Made by a program: the position numbers and the translations under genes. This document shows positions 17,554-27,158 of a DNA stretch of 64,000 nt, one piece after another. Each line of letters begins with the position of its first letter. Within the stretch, counting starts at the first letter, position 1. This DNA is from Bin87 sp965220055 (GTDB lineage Bacteria; Chloroflexota; Dehalococcoidia; Lucifugimonadales; UBA3495): assembly GCA_965220055.1 (NCBI GenBank), contig CBDCPE010000004.1, positions 1,488,001 through 1,552,000 on the forward strand, in the 5' to 3' direction. The notes under the pieces are model-generated. The model saw nothing but the letters and a program-made list of their open reading frames with translations, made no database searches and had not been told where the DNA came from.

Positions 17554-18513
17554 CTACCCCATCAACGACCGGGAGACCTGAGCTAGCACCCCCAGGGTGC
17601 GCTCCAACGACGCTTCGCTATCGGCGCCGGCGGCCACCGGAGAGGCCATAATCTCCGTGGCTCCCATCGCCAGCATCCCTTGCAGCCCCTCTGAAACCTG
17701 GGACTCATTGCCCCACACCGCCACGGCGTCCACCATTCCCTCACTCCAGGAACCCTCCGACACTTCCGGGAACCCGGCGGCGGCGAACATGTTGACGTAA
17801 AAGGGCGCCCGGGCGAATCCTCGGAACTGTTGGGCCACGGCTTGTCGCGCCTCATCGGGGTCGTCGTGTACGCATACCGGAACGTGAGCCACCAGGGGTG
17901 GGACCTCTCGGTCCGCGCGCTTCGCCCCGCGCTCCATGGCGGGCAGGGCAACGTCTTGCAGGTAGGAACGGGGGCAGACCCAACTGATGGCGCCGTCGGC
18001 CTCGGCGCCGCAGATTTCGTAGGCTCTGGTCCCCAGGGCAGCGGCCATCACCGGCACGTCCAAGGGGGCCGGAATGTTGCTGTGGGCTTGGTAATAGCGT
18101 CCGGAGTGATCCACGGAACCCTCCTGGAGCAGTGCCTTGAGGATGCGGATATACTCGCGCAGGTGGGCCAGGGGGGCGCGGAAGTTGGCCCCGATGGTTT
18201 GCTCCATCCCTCCCTGCCCGCTGGTGCCCAACCCCAGCCGGAACCGTCCGGGGGCAAACTGGGCCAGGGTCAACACCTGCTGGGCCACGGCGATGGGATG
18301 GCGGGGAAAAGTCTGGGTGATGGCCGTTCCCATCATAATATCCCGGGTGCGAGTCCCGGCGGCGGCGAAAACGCTGAGGGCATCCCCACCCCCGGCACTA
18401 CCGCTGGTCATCCAGGCGGCGGAGATGCCCCTCCTCTCCAGGTCCTCCACGGTAGCCAGGGCGGCGTTGCTATCGGCAGCCGTTACGGCTACGCCGATCC
18501 TCTGCTGGGCCAT
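17554..18513 (-). CDS. LLM-class flavin-dependent oxidoreductase
   Basis: About 319 residues from MAQQRIGVAVTAADSNAALA (leader ggggagacgac). Luciferase-like TIM-barrel pattern: VEDLERRGISAAWMTSG, TGTRTRDIMMGTAITQTFPR, HPIAVAQQVLTLAQFAPGRF and the glycine-rich RLGLGTSGQG. Family members use FMNH2 or F420 for monooxygenation or dehydrogenation. The C-terminal half has EICGAEADGAISWVCPRSYL and a MLAMGATEIMASPVA helix. It is first in the run leading to SnoaL-like, HpaB-like and SDR genes. Substrate unknown. Confidence 0.88.
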   Translation of the reverse strand: MAQQRIGVAVTAADSNAALATVEDLERRGISAAWMTSGSAGGGDALSVFAAAGTRTRDIMMGTAITQTFPRHPIAVAQQVLTLAQFAPGRFRLGLGTSGQGGMEQTIGANFRAPLAHLREYIRILKALLQEGSVDHSGRYYQAHSNIPAPLDVPVMAAALGTRAYEICGAEADGAISWVCPRSYLQDVALPAMERGAKRADREVPPLVAHVPVCVHDDPDEARQAVAQQFRGFARAPFYVNMFAAAGFPEVSEGSWSEGMVDAVAVWGNESQVSEGLQGMLAMGATEIMASPVAAGADSEASLERTLGVLAQVSRSLMG

Positions 18514-19085
18514 GTCGTCTCCCCTCAACTTTCAGCGTATTTGAGAACTCTACTGCATGAACACCGGAGACCGTTGTCCGATGGGTCGGAGTTTAGGAGG
18601 GTGGGGTTGCTTCGTCAACGAGAGGGGAGGCCGTTGGGGTATTGCCTCACAGACCTTGCGTGACAATGGCCGGTCACCAGACCCGTCATTCCGGCCTCGG
18701 TAGCGTCCGTCATATGCTCGTGTTAGAAGTCAAGGCTTTTCAGCAGGCTGATGAGGACGACGATCTGCCCCCCTGCAGCAGGCTCGTTCTGCCGTTCAAA
18801 ATCCATCATAGGTTTGGACGATACCAGTTCATTTCACTGGTCTTGTGGTACCCAAGTGATTACAGCCCCACCGAGCGCTGAGGACTGCCCATTACGGTTT
18901 GGCCCGTGGCGAGCCGCCCGTTGAGCAGACGCTGTGGCTACTGCTTCGTGCGGCGCGCTCGATAATACGAAACCTCCTCCCACGTTACTATCCAGAATAG
19001 TCCTGCAAGCGTCCCTCCGCGGATGGCTCAACCTGAATTCGACCGTGTTAGTATCGGGTCAAGCGACAATACCGAGGTGGATAAC
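18514..19085. other. divergent intergenic region
   Basis: About 570 bp between the minus-strand LLM operon and the plus-strand amidohydrolase. It should hold both promoters. I see no gene, RNA or convincing promoter boxes. Confidence 0.4.
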
Positions 19086-20102
19086 ATGGCTCTGAAAGGC
19101 GAAGACTGGCTGGCCCAAACCGTCGAAACAACCCTCGAGCCGGAAATTCCGATTTGCGATACGCACCACCACTTCTGGGTTTCCCGCCCAGAACCTGCTG
19201 CTTACCAGCGATACCTGTTGCCCGAGTTGACCGCAGACGTGAGTAGCGGGCACAACGTCCGTTCCACGGTTTTCATTGAGGTGCGGTGCGAGTACCGCCA
19301 GAGCGGCCCAGAAGAGATGAGGCCCGTGGGTGAGGTGGAGTACATCGAGACCATCGCGGCGGAGAGCGCCACCGGCAGCAACGGCCCCACGAAAGCTGCG
19401 GTAGGCATAATCGGACATGCGGACCTGAAACTTGGCGCTGCGGTCCGTCCGGTACTGGAAGCCATGCGAGCCGCCAGTCCCGGTCGGTTCAGGGGTGTTC
19501 GCCACTCGACGGGATGGGACGCGAGCCCTGAGTTGGTGAACCGCGATATCCAGGGAGCCCTGTCTACGGAGGGCTACCGTGCCGGTGCCCGGGTTATGGC
19601 CGAAATGGGACTGGTACTCGAGAACTCGCAGTACCATCCCCAGTTGTCCGAACTGGCGGATTTTGCCCGGGCAGTTCCCGAGCTGACCATCGTCCTGAAC
19701 CATATCGGCGGCCTGGTGCGCGTCGGCCCCTACGCCAACCGGGATGACGAAGTGCTGCCGGTGTGGAGGAGAGGGGTGGCTGAGGTGGCCCAGTGTCCCA
19801 ACGTCGTCATCAAATTGGGCGGCGTTGGGCAACTCCGCTACGGGTACTACTGGTACGACCGGGAAACCCCTATTGGCTCGGAGGAACTGGCCGGTACCCT
19901 GGGACCGCTGATGAACTACTGCATCGAGCAGTTTGGTCCGGACCGCTGCATGTTCGAAAGCAACTTCCCGGTGGACAAGCCGTCCTACTCCTACAACGTT
20001 CTGTACAACGCTTTCAAACGACTTTCAGCGGGTTACACGGCCGCGGAGCGTGCCGCTTTGTTCCATGACACGGCTATGCGCGTGTACAGCATCGACGACT
20101 GA
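19086..20102 (+). CDS. amidohydrolase-2 family metal-dependent hydrolase
   Basis: 338 residues from ATG 19086, chosen for its leader (accgaggtggataac) over an upstream in-frame start at 19023. Metal motif ICDTHHHFW near residue 27, then RGVRHSTGWD, a His in LTIVLNHIGGLV, and the C-terminal Asp replaced or shifted (RCMFESNFPVDK, where SNFPVD is the family's usual ending motif). These TIM-barrel proteins include lactonases and decarboxylases acting on aromatic or sugar acids. It stands alone between IS debris, cytoplasmic, substrate unknown. Confidence 0.88.
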   Translation: MALKGEDWLAQTVETTLEPEIPICDTHHHFWVSRPEPAAYQRYLLPELTADVSSGHNVRSTVFIEVRCEYRQSGPEEMRPVGEVEYIETIAAESATGSNGPTKAAVGIIGHADLKLGAAVRPVLEAMRAASPGRFRGVRHSTGWDASPELVNRDIQGALSTEGYRAGARVMAEMGLVLENSQYHPQLSELADFARAVPELTIVLNHIGGLVRVGPYANRDDEVLPVWRRGVAEVAQCPNVVIKLGGVGQLRYGYYWYDRETPIGSEELAGTLGPLMNYCIEQFGPDRCMFESNFPVDKPSYSYNVLYNAFKRLSAGYTAAERAALFHDTAMRVYSIDD

Positions 20103-20152
20103 TCGCGCCGCGCGGCCTGACGACCAGTCGCTCCAAGCACTTTTGCTCCAGG

Positions 20153-20888
20153 TCAGTATTCGGCGCTCCGAAAGCTCCCCGCCCGGGGCGCCGGCGTCGC
20201 GAAGTTGCGCCGCACACAGCCCACCGTGCTTTCGACCTTCCCCTTGTCATTGCCCTTGCCGGGTCGCCCGAACCGGTCCTTGAACAGGTAGCGCGACTGC
20301 AATTCGGTGAAAGCCCTGGTGCTCAGTCGCCGCCCGTCATCCAGTATCCTGGCCACCGCCAGTTTGGTATGTGGTACAGGATGCTCTGGGGCACACCGCC
20401 CAGGAAGGCGAAGGCGGAAACGTGACCGCCCAGAAACGCCTCGGTGGTCTCCGCGGGATAGGTCTTCACGAAGCAGCCGTCGCTGTGGGTCGGATCCAGC
20501 ACGAAGTAGTGCACCTTGCGCTCCACCCCGCCGACGATGGCCACCGCCTCCCCGAAATCACACTGGGCGTGGCCCGGCGGGTGGGACAACGGCACGAACA
20601 TTTCCTGCGGCCGTCGCCGCTGCTCTCTCGGCCGTCGCCGGTGCTCCCTCTGCCGTCGCCGGTGCTCCCTGACATAGTGCTTAACTATGGTGTACTGACC
20701 GGTGAACCCGTACTCGTCGCGCAACTGCTCAAAGATGCGCTTGGCCGTGTGGCGCCGCTTTTTGGGTACTCGGCTATCGCCTTCCAGTATCGCGTCGATC
20801 ACGCTGGTGAAGGGCCCAAGCTTGGGTCGACGCGGCTGGCTCTCCCGCCGGTAGCCTGGCGGCTTACCGGGACCGGGGTGCGGCTTCC
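20153..20888 (-). pseudogene. IS21 IstA transposase fragment
   Basis: Pieces in order on the minus strand: KPPGYRRESQPRRPKLGPF, VIDAILEGDSRVPKKRRHTA, EYGFTGQYTIVKHYVREHRR, the catalytic-core segment HAQCDFGEAVAIVGGVERK with HYFVLDPTHSDGCFVK, and in a second frame ARILDDGRRLSTRAFTELQS with RFGRPGKGNDKGKVESTVG. Both ends are cut, a frameshift lies near 20340, and the second catalytic Asp region (normally LYDNT) is damaged (LYHIPN). A 21-bp unit is repeated three times inside. No istB is present. Confidence 0.85.
20609..20671. repeat. three tandem 21-bp units in istA remnant
   Basis: Units start at 20609, 20630 and 20651 with a few mismatches. On the minus strand they encode REHRRRQ, REHRRRP, REQRRRP. 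The copy number is in frame and lengthens a basic linker. Confidence 0.9.
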
Positions 20889-21642
20889 CTAACCCACGGC
20901 CACCGGGGCCGCGGACCGGTCAACGCCACGCCCGAGGCGGTGATCGCTGACGTAATGCATCTGGCCGGCACTCGATACTACGGAGTCAACCACACCCATC
21001 TGAGCGAACTGCTGAGCGAGCGCGAGGGTATCCACATGGGCCGGACTACCCTGCGACGCATCCTGTTGGACTCCGGACTGCAAAGCTCCCGGCGCAGACG
21101 CCCACCCAAGCACCGGGTCCGTCGCCAGCGGATGCCCCGAGCGGGCATGCTGGTCCAGCTGGACGGCAGTTATCACCAGTGGTTGGGCGACAACAGCCCG
21201 CCGTTCACGTTGTTGCTGGCGGTGGACGACGCCACCGGCGAAGTGGTCAACGCCTTGTTCTGCAATCATGAAGACAGCCGCAGTTACTTCTTGCTGATGC
21301 AGAACCTGCTCCGGCTCCGCGGCATTCCCCTCGCCATCTATACCGATCGCCACGCCGTCTTCAAGCACAAGTCGGAATATCGGCCTACTGGGACGCCCAC
21401 CCAGTTTGGACGGGCCATGGAAGAACTGGGTATCCAGATGATTTTCGCCCTCTCGCCTCAGGCCAAAGGACGGGTGGAACGTGCCTCGGGAACCTTCCAG
21501 GACCGGCTGATCACGGAACTCCGGCTGGCCGGAGCAACCACCATGGAGCAGGCCAAGGCTGTATTGAAGCAGTTCCTGCCCAGGTTCAACCGGCGTTTCC
21601 AAGTTCCCGCCCAGTGCCCTGATACGGCTTTCCGACCCTTGC
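20889..21642 (+). pseudogene. ISNCY-type transposase fragment
   Basis: Reads HGHRGRGPVNATPEAVIADV, then YYGVNHTHLSELLSEREGIH and GRTTLRRILLDSGLQSSRRR. The rve-like core follows: D in MLVQLDGSYHQWLGD, D in LAIYTDRHAVFKHK, E in KGRVERASGTFQDRLITELR. It is truncated at the 5' end against the IS21 fragment and at 21642 by the rve element, after PDTAFRPL. What remains is one uninterrupted frame, but without the N-terminal HTH and the C-terminal domain. Confidence 0.82.
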
Positions 21643-22689
21643 TGATAGACGACAATAAGGAATGCCTCCCTGTTGCCTCACCGAAGAATGTTACCGAAAC
21701 TCTAGCACTTGGGATCCGCTCCAAACAGGTCCAGTTCCGGCAGTCCAGCTGGTTCCGCCGAGCCTGCGTTGGACGAAGCATAAACGAGATTTTTGGCCAT
21801 GATGCCCCGCCAATCTTTCACCCGGCGTTGCAAGGTTCGCAGCTGCGCTTCGGTGAAACGGTCCGGGTGTTCCGACTGCAACCGTGCCATCAGCGCCTTG
21901 CCCGTGGCATCCGGCTCTGCCTGCAACCACCCCAACACGTCGCTCCAAACGCCCTCGAAGGGGTCTTGGCGCGTGCGCCAATGCCGCGGACCTCGCACTC
22001 GCGCGGCGTGTGTGGGACGTGTTTCGCCCTGCCGCCACAGATTGGGCAACTTGGCGAGGAACCGTTCGAGGCTTTCTCCTGCTGGCGTTTCCCGCACACC
22101 CGGAGACGTGGTTGCCACCAGCGCCGACTGGGCTTCACGGATGGTGTGCAGCAGCAACACCGGGTCCAACCCAGTCCGATATTCCTCAAGTGAGGCTTTC
22201 AGCTCAGCGCCGGTTGCGTCTGCTGGATCAGCCGGTCGCCGGGCGTGGCGGGCTGACTGTAATGCTTGACGGTGGTGGAGCCATCCCTGGTCTTGTCGAT
22301 CAGCTTGAATGAGGGCTGGAAATAGTTCACGTACCGACGCAGCGCTCCGTAGAGATAGGCCATGTGTCGATTTACAGGGCGATTAGGCCAGCCACCTGTC
22401 CCGAATACCGGTCATGGCCGACGAAGCGTCGTACCACGGAACCGTTCTTCTGCTCAATCCATCCCTGGTCGTTGCTGCGGTAAGGTCGGGACCGGGTGAA
22501 CTCGATGCCGCGGTTGGCGCAGTATGTGATCAGCGTTTCGTTGATGAACGCGCCGTCGTTATCGGAGTCGATGCCAAGAAGTCGATGCCAAGGAGTCGAT
22601 GCCAAGGAGTCGATGCCAAGGATGGGAAAGGGCAACTGCTGCGAGATGGCCTCCAGCCCCTCCACAACCAGAGACTGCTCCCGGGCCAG
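21643..22689. repeat. inverted repeat arm, partner 1-1047
   Basis: Reverse complement of 1-1047. The two arms enclose about 20.6 kb. The identity would extend further right than 22689 if the window began earlier. Confidence 0.9.
22565..22620. repeat. 14-bp unit, four tandem copies (inverted-arm copy)
   Basis: Reverse complement of the expansion at 70-125, identical including the variant third unit. Confidence 0.93.
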
Positions 22690-22772
22690 GAGGGGTACCG
22701 CTTCGGTCCAGCCGGTGCAAATGTCGGTTGCGACCAGACGGTGGATGAATGATCCGGACACGGATCCGCCGC

Positions 22773-22810
22773 AGTGAGCCACCAGGTCTATAGTGAGCCA
22801 CCAGGTCTAT
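22773..22810. repeat. 19-bp tandem duplication
   Basis: AGTGAGCCACCAGGTCTAT occurs twice in tandem; it shifts the transposase frame after LEIDLVAH. Confidence 0.94.
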
Positions 22811-23116
22811 TTCCAGAAAGCCCGGCGGCGGTCCATTCCAGTCGTTGTAGGTCCGCACCGGAACCCGCTTCCCCATGGGCCGCCCGCGCCGGCGTCTGCG
22901 CCGGCTCCCCGCGGTGGGACGGATGGGTTTCAGCAGCCGATCCAATGTGGCCGCGCTGGCCGCCATTAGCCGCGGTCGCACTTCGGGATCCAGGTCAAGG
23001 TGCCCATGACGCTCCATGGATGCCACCAGATAGGGGAGCGCCGCCTGCAGGCGCTTCCCGCAGATACGGTCGGCCGCCTCCCAGATTACGATCACCGCCT
23101 CGCGTACTGCTTCATC

Positions 23117-23150
23117 ATAGATGCGCTGGCCCTATAGATGCGCTGGCCCT
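23117..23150. repeat. 17-bp tandem duplication
   Basis: ATAGATGCGCTGGCCCT occurs twice in tandem; it shifts the transposase frame near KGQRIYRASASMMKQYA. Confidence 0.94.
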
Positions 23151-23440
23151 TGATCATTGACGGTTTCTCCCCAGCGTCGCCGGACTGCCCCAACAGCCGG
23201 ATACCGTGCTTGCGGTGGTGGCCGGTTACGGCGATGAACTCATCGAGGATTCGGCCCTTGTCCTCTTTGGATGACTCGCGGTAACGGTCCCGTATCGTTA
23301 TCAATAATTCCTGTTTTGCCATCCTGCTGATGCCTCCTCCCACGTGGCTGCCTCCCGACTTTTCGGTAACATTCTAGTTGAGGCAACCATTCGGCGTGGG
23401 TAACGTTTTTGTTGAGGCAATGCCATTCGGCATATTTGGT

Positions 23441-24599
23441 TGACGCGGGACAGGAGGAGGTGCATGATCCATGGTTCAGGAGAAATACAGGGTACAGTTG
23501 ACATCGGAGGAGCAGGAACGGCTGCGGCAATTGATCCGAAGCGGCCAGCATTCCGCACGGGTAATCACTCGGGCGCGCATCTTGCTCCGGACTGACGAAG
23601 GATGGAGCGCGAGCCAGGTGGCGGCAGCGCTGGACACGTCGCCGCGCACGGTGTTACGCACCAAACGGCGCTACGCTGAGGAGGGACTGGATGGCGTGCT
23701 GCACGACCATCCTCAAGCCAATCGGTACCGGAAGTTGGATGATCGTGGCGAAGCCTACCTGATTGCCTTGGCGTGCAGTGATGCGCCCGAGGGCCATGAC
23801 CACTGGACCCTGCGGTTGCTGGCCGACCAGGCGGTGGAGTTGGGGTTGGTGGAAAGCCTGTCGTATGAGACAGTGCGGCTGCGGCTCAAAAAACATCCTC
23901 CAGCCGTGGCGGAAGCAACAGTGGTGCATCCCCAAGGTGAACGGGGAGTTCGTGGCGGCCATGGAGGACGTGCTGGACCGCTACGCCGAACCCTACGACC
24001 CAGACCGGCCGGTGGTGTGCTTCGACGAGACCTCCACCCAACTGCTGGCCGATGTGCGAACACCGCTGCCCGCCCAGCCGGGACGCCCGCGACGCCAGGA
24101 CTACGCGTACCGTCGCGGCGGCACCCGCAATCTCTTCTTGACCTGTGAGCCTCTGGCGGGCTGGCGCCACGTGGCGATCACCGAACGGCGCACTATGCCG
24201 GACTTCGCCCACCAGATGCGCTGGCTGGTGGATGTGGCCTATCCCCACGCTCCGGGGGTACGGGTGGTGCTCGACAACCTGAACACCCACCGCATGGCTT
24301 CTCTTTACGAGACCTTTCCGGCTGCTGAGGCGCGGCGCATCGTGAAGCGACTGGAGTTTCACCACACGCCCAAACACGCCAGCTGGCTGAATATGGCGGA
24401 GATTGAATTCAGCGTGTTGACCCGGGCTTGTCTCCAGGGGCGCAATCCCGACGAACTTGCCCTGCACCGGGCAATCAACGCCTATGAGACTGAGCGTAAC
24501 GCTAAGGGAACCACCATCAACTGGCGGTTCACCACCCAGGACGCCCGAACCAAACTGCAGCGATTTTATCCCTGCTATTCCAAGATTGATTGAGTACTA
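23441..24599 (+). mobile_element. IS630-family element, copy C, left end truncated
   Basis: The right end ...TTGAGTACTA matches the MVQEKY subfamily terminus, and its TA (24598-24599) is also the left TA of element D. On the left, similarity to copies A and B begins only near the gene leader (ggaggtgcatgatccATGG), and no TAGTATTnAGTCAA end is visible. Confidence 0.75.
23471..24593 (+). pseudogene. IS630 transposase, copy C, A-run contracted
   Basis: First frame MVQEKYRVQLTSEEQERL through the HTH to VESLSYETVRLRLKK. The second frame starts at KNILQPWRKQQWCIPK and runs uninterrupted to YPCYSKID with all catalytic residues (CFDETSTQLL, VLDNLNTHRM, LNMAEIEFS). The junction here has six A (23888-23893) against seven in copies A, B and D. 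With seven, a -1 shift fuses the frames; with six, a +1 shift or loss of one A is needed. Apart from that this is the best-preserved copy of its subfamily, so it might still work at low level by slippage. Confidence 0.7.
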
Positions 24600-25801
24600 G
24601 TACCGTTTCAATCTGATCTTGCAGGGTAGATATGTTGGAGCTTACGGCGAGCATCTTGGGTGGTAAACCGCCAGTCTATGGCTGATTTTGCTGCGTTGCG
24701 CTCGCGTTCGAGCGCCGCAACCTCTCGCCGCAGCTCCGGCTCATCGCTGATACGGCGGTTCAGACACCCTCTGCTGAAGACGCTCAACTCGATCTCAGCC
24801 ATGTTCAGCCAGCTGCCGTGCGTGGGAGTGTAATGAAACTCGAGGCGTTGGGCGATGCGCCGAGCTTCGCCGGGCTCAAATGCTTCGTAGAGTGAGCCGA
24901 GCTTGTGGGTGTTGAGGTTGTCCAGTACCAGCCTGACCACCTCGGCATCGGGGTAGGCCTCGTCCACCAGCCACCGCATCTGGTACGCGAAGTCCACCGC
25001 AGTGCGGCGCTCGGTCACCGCCACATGTCTCCATCCACCCTTCGGCTCGCAGATCATGAACAGGTTCCGTGTCCCGTTGCGCTGGTACTCGGTGTCATAG
25101 CGTGCCATCCGTCCGGGGGCAGCCGCCAGGGGCGGACGCACCTCCCCAGTCAATTGCCGGGAGGTCTCGTCGAAACACACTACCGGCCGCTCCGGATGGT
25201 ACGCCTGTTGGTACAGGTCCAGCACGTCCTCCATCCGCGCCACGAACTCCCCGCTCACCTTGGGGATACACCACTCCTTCTTCTGCCACGGCTTGAGTTC
25301 GTTTTTTTGAGCATCTGGCGCACCGTCTCCAGGGAGATGCTATCGGCAAACTCCAACTCCACCACCTGGTCGGCCAACAACTGGAGTGTCCAGTGCGTGT
25401 GCCCTTCGGGCGCGGCGCTGCACGCAATGGCGATCAGGTGCGCTTCCTGCCTCCCGTCCAGCTTGCGCTCCTGGCCCGGCCGCGGTCGGTCATTGATGGC
25501 GGCCTCAAGTCCTTCCTCCACGTACCGCTTCCGTGCTCTGGCGACCGTGGCCGCGTTGACCAACAGCACATCGGCTATCTCACGGTCCCTAGTCAGCCTT
25601 GAGCAGCGACAGCGCACGCTTCACGGTGCGCACTGACGCCTTGCCTCGCTGGGACACCTCATTGAGACGGGAACGTTCGGCCTCGGTCAGTTCCACTTTA
25701 TACTTGATGGCAGCCATGGCTGGGCACTCCCTCACAGAAAGATCATGCCCAAGTATGGCTGCTTTCTTATATTCTTACAAATCTACCTGGCAACGGTACT
25801 A
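24598..25801 (-). mobile_element. IS630-family element D, second subfamily
   Basis: Ends TAGTACCGTTTCAATC (left) and, reverse-complemented, TAGTACCGTTGCCAGG (right), each with TA. It abuts copy C with a shared TA. Coding content resembles the MVQEKY subfamily at protein level but differs throughout. Confidence 0.83.
24608..25717 (-). pseudogene. IS630 transposase, element D, N-terminal frameshift
   Basis: ATG 25717 starts MAAIKYKVELTEAERSRLNE; a small indel near 25590 brings a stop (KAD*) and the HTH continues in another frame (DREIADVLLVNAATVARARK). OrfA ends after the A7 run (25302-25308, minus strand), and orfB has KPWQKKEWCIPKVSGEFV and the core CFDETSRQLT, VLDNLNTHKL, LNMAEIELS, ending IYPARSD. 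The A7 junction is the normal programmed shift site of this type. The N-terminal lesion is the only one I see, so inactivation may be recent. Confidence 0.78.
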
Positions 25802-26058
25802 GTCTTAGTGTCGGTTGTGGAACGAGCTAGTGGTCGGATTCCTTCCCGAAAACACGTGAGCCTCGCAGTCGGGATTCTTGTATAGACTGAAGTTCAAAAT
25901 GGAAGATCATCGACGTCAATCAACTGATGGTGGTCGTGCGCTGCCAGTAGCCTCTCAAACAACGTTCTGAGTTCGGGAATAATTTCGCCTACGAAATGCG
26001 ATTCAGACGCGAACCGATATTCCATCAAACTAAGCAATTGATCGAAGATCTCTGACCC
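25802..26058. other. non-coding stretch at the edge of the IS region
   Basis: About 260 bp of unusually AT-rich sequence for this window, without a supportable gene. It marks the end of the IS cluster. Confidence 0.4.
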
Positions 26059-26831
26059 TTAGTCTATATCTCCAGCGATGACCCTTGTATACGCGGCTAA
26101 CCCCATTTCGCATAACCATGGATATGCGGTACGCATACTTCCAACGGACGCGATAAAGCCGTGCGACAATCGACCCTGGAGAGCCGCTCGGTGGATACCG
26201 GGTTGCCAGGCGTTTTCTGATTGCCGTCTCTCGCTAAGCCCGGCCTCCCGTAGCCGGGTGATCTCGTTGCTATTGCTATGGACAGCACCACTGATGTCTT
26301 CCAATAGAGGCAGCAAATGCTGCGCTCCGCTACTGTTAGAGTCTCCGGTCCCTCGCAGGTTTTGGAGGTCAAGCGTTATCGAAATAGGAGTTTCCAATTT
26401 TGAAGGATCGTTTTCGAGGAACTCTATTTGCCGACTGATTTCATCCACGGCATCGGCCGCCCCGTTGAGGTCAAGTTCGTAACGGACCGTGCGTGCTGTA
26501 GCAACATCGAAAGGGATAGCCTCATCCTTTTTATCATCTGCACAAATGGCTTTTGTATCGCGCGCCGGATGGCCAACTCGTAAAACACATTTGGGTGATG
26601 TCCCGTCAAGTCGGCAATGACCAAAGGGCTTTCGATGACCCGTTCGATTACCTGGGCGGTAATGATGCCGGGCTCAGCTATTTCGTCGGCCCTAATCGCC
26701 TTGAACCCGAAACTCAACGCCACAGGCCTAATTATGTGCCTCAAGACTTGGTCGGAATCTTCGCGGACGGGGGTCCCGGGTTCGCCGATCGGAGCAATAA
26801 AGAAACAGACCTTGTCGCCGGCGTTTTCCAT
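26059..26831 (-). pseudogene. nucleoside 2-deoxyribosyltransferase-like domain protein, frameshifted
   Basis: Starts MENAGDKVCFFIAPIGEPGT (leader gaagaggattcc). The family pattern is clear: SDQVLRHIIRPVALSFGFKA, RADEIAEPGIITAQVIERVI, and IADLTGHHPNVFYELAIRRA with the typical IADLTG..PNVFYEL motif. After KPFVQMIK the frame is lost at an A5 run near 26510; stepping back one base gives KKDEAIPFDVATARTVRYEL and then DEISRQIEFLENDPSKL to the C-terminus (stop 26059). Role unknown; such domains cleave N-glycosidic bonds or bind nucleotides. It may be a simple mutation, an assembly error or programmed slippage. Base composition is lower in GC than the neighbours. Confidence 0.72.
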
Positions 26832-27158
26832 GGAATCCTCTTCCGAACCCGGATGGGTTCGACCCTGCGGGCAAACGAGAATGGGCATGAACGATTACCA
26901 CAAAATGTTAGAGGAAATATATGACAACTCGGGACCGATGTCATCTTCACCGTTGCGACCACATTGCGGTGTTTCAGTAATCGACCGACGACTGATTGCG
27001 CTGCGCTGACCCGGTTCCTGACGCCGGTGCAATTTCAATCTGGCGGACCAGGTCTGCACCTCGGCGCCACCTCTCATCGGAGTACTTGCTCCACACGCAA
27101 GTTGTTGCTGGGCGCCCGCCCGTGCTATCATCCGATGGGACCGGCAGGGTCCACCCGT
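26832..27158. other. intergenic, upstream of tRNA
   Basis: About 330 bp with no gene. It contains a 22-bp near-copy of the tRNA anticodon arm at 27080-27101. Confidence 0.5.
27080..27101 (+). repeat. partial copy of tRNA-Val anticodon arm
   Basis: Starts GAGTACTTGCTC and ends ACACGCAAG; identical to 27181-27202 except one base (C instead of G at the first anticodon position). The surrounding sequence does not fold into a tRNA cloverleaf that I can see. Confidence 0.75.

Larger units (their letters stand above)
21702..23322 (-). pseudogene. rve-type transposase, several frameshifts
   Basis: Starts MAKQELLITIRDRYRESSKE at 23322. Then come the HTH part (GHHRKHGIRLLGQSGD), ALPYLVASMERHGHLDLDPE, and GPPPGFLEIDLVAH with the first catalytic Asp. 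GIDSDNDGAF and NDQGWIEQKNG hold the other DDE residues, and the C-terminal tail follows as in 1-988. Three tandem duplications disrupt it: 17 bp at 23117-23150, 19 bp at 22773-22810 (immediately after the first catalytic Asp motif) and the 14-bp expansion at 22565-22620. Further shifts follow in the C-terminal half. It cannot be active. Confidence 0.87.
21672..23387 (-). mobile_element. rve-transposase insertion element (decayed), complete length
   Basis: Inverted ends: GTTGCCTCACCGAAGAATGT at 21672 and, reverse-complemented, GTTGCCTCAACTAGAATGTT ending at 23387, both continuing into ACCGAAA. A further end-like sequence (gggtaacgtttttgttgaggcaa) lies at 23399-23421. Shared sequence with the 1-1047 arm continues 29 bp past the 21672 end to 21643, so the true boundary may lie there. 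Confidence 0.72.

Noticed and set aside
1..23150. CRISPR array suggested by clustered short repeats
   Set aside because: The repeats are directly tandem with no spacers and differ in sequence between sites; no cas genes are present.
1..25801. Prophage or integrative conjugative element
   Set aside because: Only transposases of IS families; no capsid, portal, terminase, tyrosine integrase, relaxase or type IV secretion genes.
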